64,000 nucleotides of DNA, taken from Phialophora verrucosa (taxonomy: Eukaryota; Ascomycota; Eurotiomycetes; Chaetothyriales; Herpotrichiellaceae). Position numbers and translations under genes: made by a program. The stretch covers positions 2,232,001 to 2,296,000 of the forward strand of contig MSED01000005.1 of NCBI GenBank assembly GCA_002099365.1. Reading direction: 5' to 3'. The notes below the pieces were generated by a model that saw only the letters and a list, made by a program, of their open reading frames with translations, had not been told where the DNA came from and ran no database searches. The stretch's first letter is position 1, and every line of letters starts with the position of its first letter. Below are positions 31,666-44,154 of the stretch, piece after piece.

Positions 31666-33723
31666 GCTGGACAGGGCGAAAAGAAGAAGGATGTCGAGCA
31701 GAGGACTATCGCATTGCTTATTGGGTGCGACTGCAGCACAGAAAGTCGGTTGTGGTGCAGAAGAATCCCGAGACTGGCCGCAGCAGCGCGTGCAACTACA
31801 AGACGGGTTCCGCGAACTCTGACAGCACGTTCGAGGTCGAGGCAAGAGGGGCGGGCGGTGTGGGTCGATCGGGTCTGGAATTCGACATCAGTTAAAGCCA
31901 AGACAAACTCAACGGAGACTCAGAGCCACGCCTGAAGCTGAAGGATGCAAGTTCCTTGCCGAGATGATGTGCGTTATCAACGAACGGACAATAAGCTGAG
32001 GAAATATGAATGCACGTCAAACGGGCGTAAATAAGAACTGGACGAACCTGCACAGTAGACTCCCGTTTCTTAGGGACACCTGCAAGCGGATATGCCGTGC
32101 TCGCGAAGATTGATTCGTTCTTTTCTTCGGCGATCGGCACAAGGTTTGGAAACGAGGGTGGATGACCTCAGCGAAAGGACGAAGTGACGGGTCAAGAATG
32201 GCGGGCTGAGCGGGTGTGTCGACTATGTAGGAAGGCAAGAGAAGTGACCAGCACCTGAAGATAATTGAGAGAGACGGGAATGTGGTCAACGGAACAAGCA
32301 TTCAAAAGAAATTCTTTCAACGAGTACATGAAGTCCACATCACTTTCACCTCAGAGTTCCGAGAGCGGGTGCAGCGTTCCTAACAGGGACAAGAGAAACT
32401 CTGAACCAGGCAGGGAGCCAGCAGTTCAGGGACCAGACTTCAAGCGACGGCGAACGAGTCCACCCAGAGGAACCACTTAGCGGTGCCACCAGGACCACTA
32501 ACGGTGCCCATCATGGCTGCACTGGCATTGTGCCACCCTCTTCCAGCTCTCACAGCTCCGTGTAACAGCTGTTCGCTTCGAGATTCGCTAAGCCGGACCA
32601 GAAGCAGGCCGGCCTGGAGCAAATGAGGAAGGAAGACGTCTTGACACCACTAAGTGATCGTTTCCCGTTCCTCAACGAGTTGCGGCAGACACGGGCATCA
32701 CTCCAGATCTGACTTCTGCTTCGCAATCCGCACAAAGCCAATCGTACGAGCATGGAGTGACTGTTATTGCATCGAGCGCGGGGTTGTTTTTGACACTTCT
32801 GGAATTTTAGTTGCTCGGCACCCGCCGTTTAAGATGGTGGCTTTGGTGGCTTGAGATGCAGGATAAGATCTGCTGACCAGTGCTCGGTAAGTGCAAGTTC
32901 GCTCGCGATCGTCGGTGATGATGCGCTCCATCCCGCGAGCAGCGCCGTTGCGATTGACCATTCAAAAGCTCCGCTCCAACGATGCTCGGTCCTGGCTCGC
33001 TTGGATACGCACATCATGACACGGACTGAAGGACCAGTTTCTGCTTTACCCCCAGGGAGCTTCAAGCTCTTTCAAGCTTCCCCGCCCACCTGAAGGCGCA
33101 TACGTCACAAGGTCTGTCGAATCGCACATGGTGCCAGTGCAACTGCTTTCAAGCTTCGCGTAATTATCGCAAAATCGAGCTGGTTTGCCTTCCTATTCAA
33201 TAATCGTCGCAGCCCGGCTGACTGGTTCAACCCGTCCAATGTTGATCGATCTTAACCCGATTTTGGAAGGATCGGTCATGCACAATGCAAATCCCGAGCC
33301 TCTGGTGTGACAGCTGAACCAATCCGTTGCAACGCCGCGCGGTTCATGACTGTGTGTCTCTGTGTGTTCAAGACCTTAATCCCCCTCAGTCTGAATTTGT
33401 GATTCTGCTACAGCCACCTACGCCACAGTTTCCGAAACGGCAGTTCCAAACAATTCGAAAACATCCCTTAGCGCACTCGAAGCTCGAGCAAGCGAAACCA
33501 TCCGTGACAGATATGGATTACGAAGCGTAAATCATCGCATATGATACCTCTTTGCAGCGTGGAAAAGAAATGATTGAGGGGCTCAAACGCCACCCCTGCT
33601 TTCGATGAAGCATACGAGTACTCATCAGGACACATGTAAGCGTGGACATCTTCGGAAGTCGCTTCTTTGTGGTCCGACCAGCTCCCAATTAGCTCGAGCT
33701 CAGAGCTTAGCAATTTCCATCTA
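31666..33723. other. Gene-poor stretch, no gene seen
   Basis: 2.06 kb, presumed promoter of the coiled-coil gene plus the 3' flank of the PPCS gene. Many short overlapping frames occur on both strands, none with family features. Confidence 0.45.
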
Positions 33724-34833
33724 TCATCGTTGCGATTCTTCTTCTGATGCTGAAGACCTCTGTTCCATCATTTCCGAATGGAGTATTGCCAGCTCAGGAA
33801 CGATCAGACTCTCAATTTCCATACCTTCTGTCACAGTGCCCCCCTCCAAATCCACTGGGTCTGGGTCGTGCTTCCGCTCCGCTTTGCCCACTAGGGCTTC
33901 CACTCCCGAAAAACTCTTGGACCGCCGTGTCTTCGGAACCCGGATCCATCTCTCTCCGCCGTCACGGGAAACGAAAACGACTTCCCATTTCCGCGTTGTC
34001 AACAAGTTGCCAATGACGAGGTCGTGTTGGTAGCGGTCCAGAGCTTGCTCAGCCTTGGTCACAAGGAGGCTCGGGTCTGTCTCCAACTTGAAGCTGACAA
34101 TCATGCTCCCTTTTGGAGCCCAGGAATGTACCAAATTACTGAGGAACTTGGGAACCGGATCCAGGTTGATGACCAGTTGTCGGCCAGACCCTCCTCCTTC
34201 ACGAGACTGGATCTTGTGCTCTTCCATCCTATCCCTTGGTATAAAGAAATCGGAGACGGCAGCTGCAAGGTAGAACAGTGCTCGGCTCCCGAAGGGCTGC
34301 ATCAAAGTGGCAAGACTGCGAAGTTCGAACATGTATTCGGTGACCGTCGTAAATGGCAGAAGAAGCAGCAATCTGTTGTCCTTTGCCAGGTGATACTGTT
34401 GCAACACTCGTCGCATCTTCTCCTGGTATTCTTTACGGACAACTACTCGCTCGCCATCCCCGGACTCCTCCATGAAGTCGAGGAAGCAGTTAGTGCTGTG
34501 GCTGTAATGTCGGGAATACGGCAGAAGGCTGAATTGTCGATGCAAGAAAATAACCGCATAGCCTTCCTGCAGGAAGTACTCAGCGGATGTGGCTCCGCGG
34601 GTTCCGGCAGAGAAGTTGTCAATGAAACGGACAGTCTGATTTTCTAGAGGGACGGTCGTGCCTCCCGAGGTGACCAAGACAATCCGTCGGTCAGGGGCAT
34701 TTTCCAAATGGTATTGAATGAATTCTCGAGCAAGCGCCTGGTGCTTGGACAAAGCTTTGGGCGACGGGTTGTTCTGGAAGTATTTGGTCTCAGCTTCTTC
34801 GTTTTGGAACGTTCCGTTTGACTGCAGCGACAT
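33724..34833 (-). CDS. CAB2: Phosphopantothenate-cysteine ligase (PPCS)
   Basis: Single exon, 369 aa, with ATG at 34833. The protein has the diagnostic PPCS block near the N-terminus ([20 protein letters not shown], then [20 protein letters not shown], then [17 protein letters not shown]). It continues with [14 protein letters not shown] and [20 protein letters not shown] near residue 230, which hold the rest of the nucleotide and phosphopantothenate sites. The enzyme ligates cysteine to 4'-phosphopantothenate in coenzyme A synthesis, usually cytosolic. The length is in the normal range for fungal Cab2. Nothing is odd apart from an acidic C-terminal extension of about 50 residues. The gene is alone; the next CoA-linked gene, the acetyl-CoA transporter, is 28 kb away. 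Confidence 0.95.
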   Translation of the reverse strand: MSLQSNGTFQNEEAETKYFQNNPSPKALSKHQALAREFIQYHLENAPDRRIVLVTSGGTTVPLENQTVRFIDNFSAGTRGATSAEYFLQEGYAVIFLHRQFSLLPYSRHYSHSTNCFLDFMEESGDGERVVVRKEYQEKMRRVLQQYHLAKDNRLLLLLPFTTVTEYMFELRSLATLMQPFGSRALFYLAAAVSDFFIPRDRMEEHKIQSREGGGSGRQLVINLDPVPKFLSNLVHSWAPKGSMIVSFKLETDPSLLVTKAEQALDRYQHDLVIGNLLTTRKWEVVFVSRDGGERWIRVPKTRRSKSFSGVEALVGKAERKHDPDPVDLEGGTVTEGMEIESLIVPELAILHSEMMEQRSSASEEESQR

Positions 34834-36084
34834 GCTGATCGTCTATCAGTCTCTCTGAGCGTGTCGAGGATTTGGTAACTCGTTGTGGTTGAAGTTGGTA
34901 TGAGCTAACAAGCAGGAGCTCTATCTCGGCTTTTCCACAAGTCACACTCTTTGGGTGAGTTATCCTACTGGTTTGAGCGGTGACTCACTGTTGTAAGGTA
35001 AGAATGATCAGGTAGAAGGAAAGGTGAAATTCCCGTCGTCCGAAGCTCGATTTATCTGTCTTCAACCTAGAGGATGAGAAATGCAGCGCAAACTCCATCA
35101 TATCAATAATACGACATGAGTTCACCATTCCTTTAGTGACGGTTGTATGGATTCAGCTCTCGATCCATGACGGTCAAGCTCACCCTCACGCTCACTAACA
35201 GTGCTTCAATTGCTCTACGTTAGGACCGTCGTGGTGAGTGATATTATGGTGGTGAGAGCTATTCATCGAGTGTGCTGTTTTGCCGAGGTCTTAAGTCTGG
35301 CCACTTGGTTATGACGTCGTGGATGTCAGCAAAATTTCATCGGAGCATTCGTACCGCACGGCAAGGCTCAAGTGCTTCACCGTACTTCTTTTCGTAAGGC
35401 TTTCAGCGAGGCTGATTTCCGAGCTCCAAACGGTTGCTTCATCTCTGTTTTCGTATTCGGATCTCGTGTCTCAGCCGTGATATCCACGGCCGGTACCCTG
35501 GCATCTGGCCGACGTGTGATGTCCAAACTTGCTCCGGTTGACTTCAACGCTAAGACCTTTCAAGCTCATTTCGCGGGCTTGCATCGTTAGCCACCGCAAA
35601 CTCTTCAATCAGGTTGCACGCTTCGCTGCTAGGCAAACACAAGGCACTCTTCCTTGTCATTCCTTTACTGGCAGAGGTACATGCCGGTGTGCAATAGTAT
35701 TTCGAGCTCCATTCTCGCGATATCACTGTTGAGAAGTGTTTGCCATATAGCGCCATGATGGGAGCCATTCGCCATCTGCTGGCGAAGCAATTTAATTCTA
35801 GCGGCCGTTATTGTTCTCCCTATCGTTCGTATTCGGCAGGTGGCCATACGTGGCAGTTGAAAGCAGGCGTACCCGCAGGCTGTTTTCGATGCCTTCTACT
35901 CCTTGATATCTTTGTTCCTAGCATCAGAGAGCTCATGGGTCACTGCGTTACCACTGGTTTCTGATTTTGGCTATCTGGCTCTCACATATATAACTACTTA
36001 GAGCTCCGTTTCTCACCTCCTCCCAGCACAGCACGCTGCAGCCAGCACCAACCTCTCACGACGAGCGCAACACGTCCTGGAGTC
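34834..36084. other. Intergenic region
   Basis: 1.25 kb between divergently transcribed PPCS (minus) and the RTA1-like gene (plus). No gene is seen. It ends with a clear TATATAA, listed separately. Confidence 0.5.
35987..35993 (+). promoter_or_regulatory. TATA box of the RTA1-like gene
   Basis: The motif TATATAA lies 92 bp upstream of the ATG at 36085, within a T/A-rich context (CTCACATATATAACTAC). Position and sequence fit a fungal TATA element; no experimental support is visible. Confidence 0.45.
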
Positions 36085-37200
36085 ATGGAAACATCCACTG
36101 AGATATCGTACTGGTTCTACAAGCCGACGAAAGGCGTCTCTATTGCATTTGCTATCCTCTTCTTCATCTCCGGGGTTCTCCACGCATGGCAGAACAATCT
36201 GAAGTACAAAGGCTCCTGGCGCATTGGCTTTCTGTTCCCCTGGGCAGCCGCACTCTTTGTTGCTGGTCTCATCGCGCGAGAATACGGTGCCTACCATACC
36301 GATGACCTTGGGGTCTTCATCGCCAGTACAGTGCTCTTGTTCATAGCACCACCAGTATACAACGGTGCGGATTACTTTATCTTTGGGCGCCTGCTCTACT
36401 ACATCCCTTATTTATCTCCGATACATCCGGGACGAGTTTGGACAACCTTTGTCGCCCTGGATTTAATCGATGGGATTATTGCAGGCAATGGAGCCTCATA
36501 CGCTGCCAATGCTGATAACAGTGTGTCCAAGATCAAAATGGGAATCATCCTCGTCAAGGTTTCACTTTTCCTTCTCCTAGGAATGTGAGTAGACGCCCCC
36601 ATCCCAGAAGGCGCCACTCTGCGAAGAGGAGTTGCCATGACGCGGCGTGGTCGATGTGAGCTAATTTGACTCTGGAGGTTCCTCGGTTTTGTATCCCTGA
36701 TCGTCATCTTTCACCGCCGTTGCCTCAGCGCGGGCGTCTTCACACACAATGTCAAAGTCGTCGTATACAGTCTTTACCTCTCTGCCTTCCTCATTCTCAT
36801 CCGCAACACCTTTCGCACAGCATCCTTCTTCTATCCACCAGACTCCACAGCCAACGGCAAGGAGTGGATTTACTGGGTACTCGAAGTTGTCCCAATGCTC
36901 TTGAACAGCTATCTTCTGAACATCTACCCGCCCTCGAAATACCTGCCACGCAACAATAAAATATATCTCGCAGTGGATGGGAAGACAGAGATTGAAGGGC
37001 CAGGCATGGTCGAGAATAGGCCTTTCCTATTGACCATTGTCGATCCTTTCGACCTCGTCGGACTGGCTACAGGTCAAGACCACAAGAATAGGTTTTGGGA
37101 ACAAGATGGTATTGGTGGGCCAGGAGGATCTGCCCAGCGTGCGAATGAACGCGACGCTGAGGTGGTGCGTACTATGAAGGACAGCCATAGTAGGGCCTGA
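36085..37200 (+). CDS. RTA1-like seven-transmembrane protein
   Basis: Two exons, 36085-36584 and 36678-37200, with a 93-nt intron (GTGAGT, GCTAAT branch, GGAG), giving 340 aa. It has a YWFYKPTKGVSIAFAILFFI opening, then several membrane segments. The conserved block near the middle reads TVLLFIAPPVYNGADYFIFG and YLSPIHPGRVWTTFVALDLI, then NGASYAANADNS. The last helix is followed by SKYLPRNNKIYLA and a cytosolic tail. This is the RTA1-like fungal family, whose yeast members (RTA1, RSB1) are linked to aminocholesterol resistance and sphingoid-base export. Substrate is unknown. The first exon ends at LLLGM and splicing restores the helix FLGFVSLIVIFH, which supports the join. Confidence 0.88.
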
Positions 37201-37683
37201 GCGAGGCCCGACAGACGTGTCAGAGCAGGGCGTATCCGTGTAGGGCTGAGTAACCGAAAGGCCTCGTATCCTTTTTTACTCAAAGCGATTGTTGTTTAGT
37301 TATCTCAGTCTCGACATCAACCCATAGAATCATACTCGTAGGGCCCCGCCGGGAGCTGATGGCCTGCTGGATATTAAATCCGAATGGCCGAGATTACCCG
37401 AAAACTTAGCACCGAAGGGAACGTACGAGGGCGCATCCCTTCAGTGACCTCACACTTCATCGCAACTTCACCTTCACCTTGATTTCCTTACGGATATGTC
37501 ACTCCGCGCTTACACGTGGTACACCCGATGTCGTCATGGCCCACGTCTCCCGTGAGCAGATCTATAAGATGCCGTAACTGAAGTCATGCCTTTCCTGCCT
37601 GTACTGAACAAGACCCTAGGCAAATACATCTTTGGAAACCAGCTTAGCTACTCAGCCACAGGACTTGCATCTATCACCCAGAC
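37201..37683. other. Intergenic region
   Basis: 3' flank of the RTA1-like gene and promoter of the CsbD-like gene. A TATAAG element at about 37563-37568 lies about 120 bp upstream of the next ATG. No gene is seen. Confidence 0.45.
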
Positions 37684-38104
37684 ATGACAGACCGAACACA
37701 GGACAAGACCCAGAGCGCCGTTGGCGATGCCAAGGGTATCTTGAGGGGTATCAAGGGCGCAGGGGACGCCATTCGCGGCACGGTCAACGAGTCCATCGAC
37801 ACAGCGTTCAATGATCGAGAGGGAGAAGTCAAGAACAAGGCAATCAAGGAAAAAGGACAAGCAGACGTGCTGCGTGCTGATGAACAAGTTGGTACGGATT
37901 TCCCTGAGCTTGCTGCGCCGACGATGTTAGCAATCATACTCACGCGTTCGGACAGGAGGAACAGCAACTGCCGGTACCACCACAGCCGCGGGAGGGACGA
38001 CCACTGGAGCCGGGGCACATTCTGGAGGCGTTGGTAACATGAGCAGCCTACCAGCTCAGCATCATTTTGATACCACACCCACTTCTGCCAATCAAAGATT
38101 CTGA
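37684..38104 (+). CDS. Small CsbD-like stress-type protein
   Basis: Two exons, 37684-37891 and 37956-38104, with a 64-nt intron (GTACGG, CACTC-type branch, GGACAG), giving 118 aa. The first exon encodes repeated amphipathic segments resembling fungal CsbD-like and stress-induced proteins (TQSAVGDAKGILRGIKGAGD; AIRGTVNESIDTAFNDREGE; VKNKAIKEKGQADV). Splicing converts the rest to GGTATAGTTTAAGGTTTGAG, a Gly/Thr/Ala-rich tail, which is the reason for preferring this splice over read-through. These proteins are usually soluble, hydrophilic and stress- or conidium-induced. The function here is inferred from composition only. Confidence 0.65.
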
Positions 38105-38774
38105 TTAGGGGCAAACATAACTCAGTCGCAAACAATCGATCATTGCGAGACAAGATAGCGGAATTGAACCTGGAACGCTTTTGAGCAACATGCAATAGAA
38201 TCATGTCGTGTTGGGGCTTCTCTTACACCAGGTGAAGATCTTTCATGGTTAAGAGTGAGACCACACAAAGATAAGCAGATCATCAATCTCTGAAGGGTGG
38301 TTACCACAGAATGGCCTGTACCGAAATCCTTCCTACTCGACCTCACCAATTACCTTTGTGACTCAACACCGAGAGTCTAATTGATCCGGAGGATTGACTT
38401 GTTGTTTGCTTGACGACCTCTATGCTTGCTCTGTTGTTTACTGCCTTGTCAAGAGGATCCACTCGCACTTATTTCACTGTTTTGTGTTTCTACTTCATTT
38501 CGCTTCTTGTGTTCTCGTCTTCACAGCTGCGTCAGAACTATAACACGACCTCGTACACGCGAGGAACACGCTTGCTGTATCGCTTGGACCTGGCTGCCTT
38601 ACTCGCCTTGCCCACTTGTCTAGTATTTCTGTCAGTTCAATTTACTCCAAAGGTATCTTATTCCCGTCCCTACAGGCTCCAAGATGCCTTTTTCTGACAT
38701 GAAAATCATAGTTGCTTCAACTGGTCAATACACTCCAACCTACCGTGAGAACGTCTGCTGCTACAGACTGCACC
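38105..38774. other. Intergenic region
   Basis: 3' flank of the CsbD-like gene and promoter of the ATPase gene. A T/C-rich open frame (38410-38697) has a hydrophobic translation but overlaps nothing supported. Confidence 0.45.
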
Positions 38775-41011
38775 ATGGCGACGTCAGATTGTGATGGCTC
38801 TAGCGTGGGATCTGGCCGTTCGGCTAGCAGAATGACCTTTGAGAGCACACAGGGGAAAGAGAATATTGATTTCGGCTCCTCGCACTCGGGCTTCCGTCAG
38901 TTCTCAGATTCCCTGCCAGCCGACGCCCACCTTGCGCAGCTTCATCACCCCACTCCGCACCCAGATGCCGTATTACCACCTCCCAGATTAACTCCAGAAC
39001 ATGTCAACAACGACCAGGAAGCTCGAAGCCATTTGCACCTCATCCCCCCGTCTTCTGCGGCCGACACCCAGTCGAATGCCAAGGTCGAAGAGATCAAGAC
39101 GACTCCGCTGTTCACCCACCATGTCAGAATGGTCATGGAAAACGGGGGGTCACCATTGGTCGCTGCGGGATCCGCCAGCAATATCTTCCAGCAGTACGGT
39201 CTCCTCGGAGTTCGTGAAGAGACCTACAGTTCGCAACACCCAGATGTGACCAGCACCCTCTCAGTTGAACAGAACCTCGTCTACGCAAACATGAATGCTC
39301 CTTGGTCCGCATTTATCTGTGGTTCCCAGGGAGCGGGGAAAAGCCACTCTTTGTCATGCCTGCTAGAGAATTCCCTACTGACATCTTCCCTCGCCGGCCG
39401 CAATCCGAAGCCTCTCGCAGGATTGGTATTTCACTACGACAAATTCACGAGTCATGAGAGCACCCAGCTGTGCGAGGCGGCGTACCTGTGTTCCGCGGGC
39501 GTCCAAGTTCGCGTTCTCGTGTCTCCTAGCAACGTCCATGCCATGCGCAAGCTCTATAGGAACTTACCCGGCTTGCCCGCGGACGCACCACGACCAGAAG
39601 TGATACCGCTGTATTTCCAGGAGCACCAGCTCAATGTCTCGAGGTTGATGACTCTGATGGCTGCCAATGGAGAGCATGGTGTCCCACTGTACATGGAAGT
39701 CCTGTTCAAGATTCTTCGGGACATGTCTGCCGAAAAGAAAGGCGAAGGCGGCCTGGACTATTTCGACTTCAGACAGCGGCTGGAAGACCAGGCATTTTCT
39801 GTTCAACAGAAAGCTCCATTGGGGATGCGCCTTGCATTACTGGAGTCGTTCCTTGCCCACAAGCAGCAATCCGACCATGCAACGGCTCGTCTAAATAGTC
39901 TGTTCAGATCTGCTCAAGGAACGCTCACCATTGTTGATTTGAGCTGTCCATTTGTCAACGAGAACGATGCATGTGCTCTTTTCACAATCTGCTTGTCACT
40001 CTTCATGGAAAATCGTGGTGATTGTGGCCGGCTCATCGCCCTTGATGAAGCACACAAGGTGTGTACCACTGTATTTCACCCCTGTATAAGTTGCTAATCC
40101 TTCTCAGTTTCTCACCCAGTCAGGAGATGCCGAGAATCTTACCGAGCAGCTGATATCTATTGTTCGCCAACAACGTCACCTTGCAACACGGATAATCATT
40201 GCGACCCAGGAACCTACGCTGGCCCCAAGCCTTCTTGATCTTTGTAATGTCTCGATCGTGCATCGGTTCAATTCCCCAGCATGGTTCGAGATCCTACGTC
40301 AACATCTGGCTGGTGCCCGTCTTCGCCAGGACCGCAGAGACGCAGCGCTCTTCGAGACGATAGTTGGGCTGAAGACTGGTCAAGCTCTGATATTCTGTCC
40401 CTCTGCAATGCTTGACGTCTCTGATCAAGACGAAGTTTGTCGTCTCAACGATGCCTTCATTCGCATTCGCATCCGGAGTCGGCTTACCGCTGATGGAGGG
40501 AGGAGCATCCTCGCATCCGACGAGATTCAGAACGTTGAGAAGGAAGAGATCCCTGCCGAAGAGCTGATTGTGCCTTTCAATGCCGGTAAACGCCCTCCAA
40601 AGCATGTCGCTAGGCCAGCAAGGTCGACATCAGATGATGGGGACGATGAGTCCGTCAACGCGTCGAGCTCAACAGCCTCGGACAATGCCCGACCGACACG
40701 GACCAGAGCGAGCATCACGCAATGCCAGGCCGAGCGATATGTGCAGGACGCAGTCACATCTCTTATGAGACGCACGCCTCATACTGTCGACTTTTCTAAA
40801 GTGCGTATCCGGGCCGCCAAGTCTGCGGGTCTGCCAGAGGCATTCTTTGCAAGCAGCAAAGCTTGGTTGAAGTGGTCCCGGCTACACATTCACAAGGTAG
40901 TGGTCAGTATCGGTCTCTTTTCTTTCATTTGACCTGCCTTTTCGTCACTAACAGCTGCCTTAGGACGAGTATGTCAAGATTCATCAGCTCCCCGCGCCCA
41001 ATAAGTCATGA
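38775..41011 (+). CDS. P-loop ATPase with HerA/FtsK-like features
   Basis: Three exons, 38775-40058, 40108-40896 and 40964-41011, giving 706 aa. Start ATG at 38775 (CACCATGGCG); the open frame begins upstream with TTG. After a disordered N-terminus of about 130 residues come a globular domain, Walker A GSQGAGKS at about 183-190, and Walker B RLIALDEAHK at about 419-428. The first intron splits immediately after HK; the second exon resumes FLTQSGDAENLTEQLISIVR and then IIATQEPTLAPSLLDLC, with HRFNSPAWFEILRQHL. That order (Walker A, DEAHK, then IIATQEP...LL) is like the HerA/FtsK/VirB4 branch of P-loop ATPases. A C-terminal Ser/Asp-rich tail and a 15-codon last exon (DEYVKIHQLPAPNKS) follow. 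Function unknown; ATP-driven DNA or protein translocation is inference. Confidence 0.8.
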
Positions 41012-44000
41012 ATCCGAAAACACAGAGAGATGCCCCAACTTGTTGTCAACCTCCGGAAAGCCGATTGAACGTGCGTGATCCAATTCACTCACCGAAAAGA
41101 TCGATATGCCATCCGCGTTAGGCACAACGGAGGGGAGTCCAGGAGATTGAGACTTGCGCCACTCAATCGAAGTTGCAGAAATAGAGAGCGAGTTTACATG
41201 CGTCTTGGGTACAACATTGAGACTGGCGTGGAAGACTGGACTGCAGGATCGAAGACTCAGAACACAGCAAGGCTTGGGGAGCAATTGGTGAATGATGGCC
41301 ACTGCTGCTGCAGCGGTAGGGAGGCCGTGGCCATGTCGAGCCTCAGTCTTTATTGTGGAACAGATGTGATCAGAGATATCAGCGATGAGTCTACGGAGTT
41401 TGTCAAGCATTGAGGATTGTACCCCGTTCATCTGGAGGAGTCACTCAGTAGGTACATATGCATGCAGAGCAGCATGGCCAGCAACCCAAGATCGATAGAT
41501 AGACCACAGGACACTTCAACGGTTCAGTTGACAAAAGCTGACTGGCTGGAAGGTGATGCAATTGACCTTCCTGTAAGAGTTTGAAGAGCGGTGATATTGA
41601 CGTGGACTTCATCTCCTTCGAACCAGGCCATACCTCAGTGGTTGACGTGTATTGCTAGACGCAGACACCAGACCGGAAACACCCAGATGATAACCCAGGA
41701 ATGGACGCCTCCAGGAACATATACTCCATAATCACCCGGGAGTGGAGACATAATGAGTAGTAATCGAACTCCTGAGAAGCCATCGTCGACACCAATATCG
41801 GAATCAAATGATCTTCCTGGATATGGGGAGCCGAGTACGAGTCTCTCAGTGGAGGGCATCGAACCAGTTTGTTGGACATACGTCGTACAATACGTCCCTC
41901 CCTCCTCCCGCGAGCGATGTTCTGGATAGACACGGCAGTAGTGAGCAGGGAGAAGTGAACAACAGGTCGACTTCATACAGTACTCCCTAGAGTACCACTG
42001 CTCTACTGTGTATACCGTGTACATGGCATGGTCACTATAAGTGGGTATACTGTGTACATACCCTGTTGGACTGTACATAGTACCGTATTATGTTCCAGCC
42101 TATGTACGGAGAACTACATTCTTAATACCACGATGGAGCGTATCCCAAGATGTCCAAAAGGGGCGCTCTCTGGCGCAATTTCAAGACATCTGGGCGCAAT
42201 CTTGTCCGACAGGGCTGAAACTTGCGTGGCGTAAGGACCGGCAAGAGCCGGTCGGAGGGCTAGCGGGCTAGTGCGCTGCAGACTCGCGGGGTGCCATTCG
42301 TCGCGATAGGAGAGATTGCGGTCTCTGGGACAGAAGTCACGGGGTTATGTAGATGCAGAGTTACATAGAGCGATGGACTGAGAGATTAGAGAAATGGAAA
42401 AGAAAAGGGGCGAGGGAGATCGCATCGCATGAGGTATCCCGTCACGTCATGTGTCGCGTGTCGCATGTCGCATCTCCTACCATAGCATGGACGAGTATTC
42501 TGGTCCGGGGTGGTGTATTACAGTATGTTCCGCGCCCGAGAGTCTGCGTCGAGATCGAAAACTACATACGTACGTGGTCGGCCGGTGAGGAGAGCACTCA
42601 CTCTTTCTTGGGAGGATGATTGAATTGCCCGCGACGTTGAAACACTGTGTTTTCTTTGCGGGCGGGTTTACCTTTTTCAAAGTCCAACCACAGTACGAGG
42701 TATACGGGATCACTCTTACCAAGCACGAGGTAAATACTCCCAGGACACCGCGGTGATCGGTGTCGAGATGGACTACATACAGTATGTACTCGTACTGTGT
42801 ATTCCGTACACACTCGATGCTCGCATCTTGGATTTCGCCCACCGGTCTCCTTGCTCCGTTTACGTCCTTCTCCCTGCTGCCTATCGTCCTACTACCTCCC
42901 TACTTGTAATGTGTGGTGTCCTGTCTCATCAGACCGCAAGACACCTCTTCCTCATCCAGAGTACAGGTCACGGAGTATACGGCGGAAGGATATGTCATGC
43001 TTCATGCGATTCACACCTTGAAAGGTGCGCCCGACCGCCCTCTCACCCACCGAAACAGGCAGGGAAGGGAATTGAAATCGCATGGTATGATATGATATGA
43101 TGTAATGTGAAGTGAAGCGAAGTGATGTGATGCGACGCGACCGGACAGTACGGGATACGACGTATCATCTCAACACTCCGTCATCTGTCCTCGCTCCTCC
43201 GTATATGACCATGGCAAGATGTTTCGGAAGTGTGTCAAAAAAAAAGGATTCAGGTGTCAATACTCGATAAACATGACGTGGCGCACACCCCGAGCCCCTG
43301 GAATGGACTTGAGGGAACTGAGTGACATGTAGCCAAGCGCGCGAACGCCTACCCCCCGGGTCCAAAACCAAGCCAACCGAAACCGACGGACCGAGAACGA
43401 GCTGCCAGAGCAGGGAGCAGGGAGTGACGGAACAATTAATCACTTGACTTGACGCACCGATCAGCGCCGAGCGGCGCCGTTCAAACGTTCAAGCTTTGGG
43501 TCTGATAACGGGCGGTGCGGTTGGGAATCGGGGTGGTGGCACCACGCACGGCTGGGTGGGCGGGCAGGATGTCGTGCATGGTTTCACGAAAGTGGGCGGG
43601 AAATTTGGTGGGAAGCTTGTCACCTGTTGTCAAGGCGATGCCAAGTCCTGGTCGCAATTTCAGGGCGGGCGCTTTGGCGATTCAAAGCGAAGGTGGTGAC
43701 GACGACAAAATTCATGGTAGTAAGTTTGGGACTAGTAGAGGCAGAGACCTCCCGGGTGTGATCATGCGGATTGCGAGTAAGTGAGTGGTGACAGCGGCGA
43801 GGGTGGTAAACATTGCAGTCCTCCCTCTATATGGTAGGTGACTTGGCTACAGAATGAGGATGAGAATGTAGGGTTGTTCTTGGCCAGAGAACTGTATGAC
43901 ATTTACGGATTGTATACCATGAAAGGGACTATACACCAGGTACATAGACAGGCTCGAGGCTCGCTCCAAAGGTAATTAAGAGAGATATTCTTCGCGTGAT

Positions 44001-44154
44001 AAGGTCATCAAAAGCCTCGCCCATTATATATGCAACCCCCGGTATGCGATTCAATATGCAGGAGCCCCCAGGCCGTCATCACTTTTGTGTGTTGGTATCA
44101 GAAAATTCGCGTGACATTATGTTGCGTGCAACGCCTCTTTCCCTTGAATGTTTA
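41012..44154. other. Gene desert 1 (3.1 kb)
   Basis: No supportable gene. The stretch holds many short frames and simple-sequence patches, including a degenerate pentanucleotide array (43084-43163) and repeated GTACxGTGTAT-like words around 42000-42110 and 42780-42810. It may be a decayed region or an extended regulatory flank of the multicopper oxidase. Confidence 0.5.
43084..43163. repeat. Degenerate pentanucleotide tandem array
   Basis: About 16 units of five bases follow one another in phase: GGTAT, GATAT, GATAT, GATGT, AATGT, GAAGT, GAAGC, GAAGT, GATGT, GATGC, GACGC, GACCG, GACAG, TACGG, GATAC, GACGT. Almost all units begin with GA. The array sits in a gene-free stretch, so it does not encode protein. 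It probably arose by slippage followed by point mutation. Confidence 0.75.
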
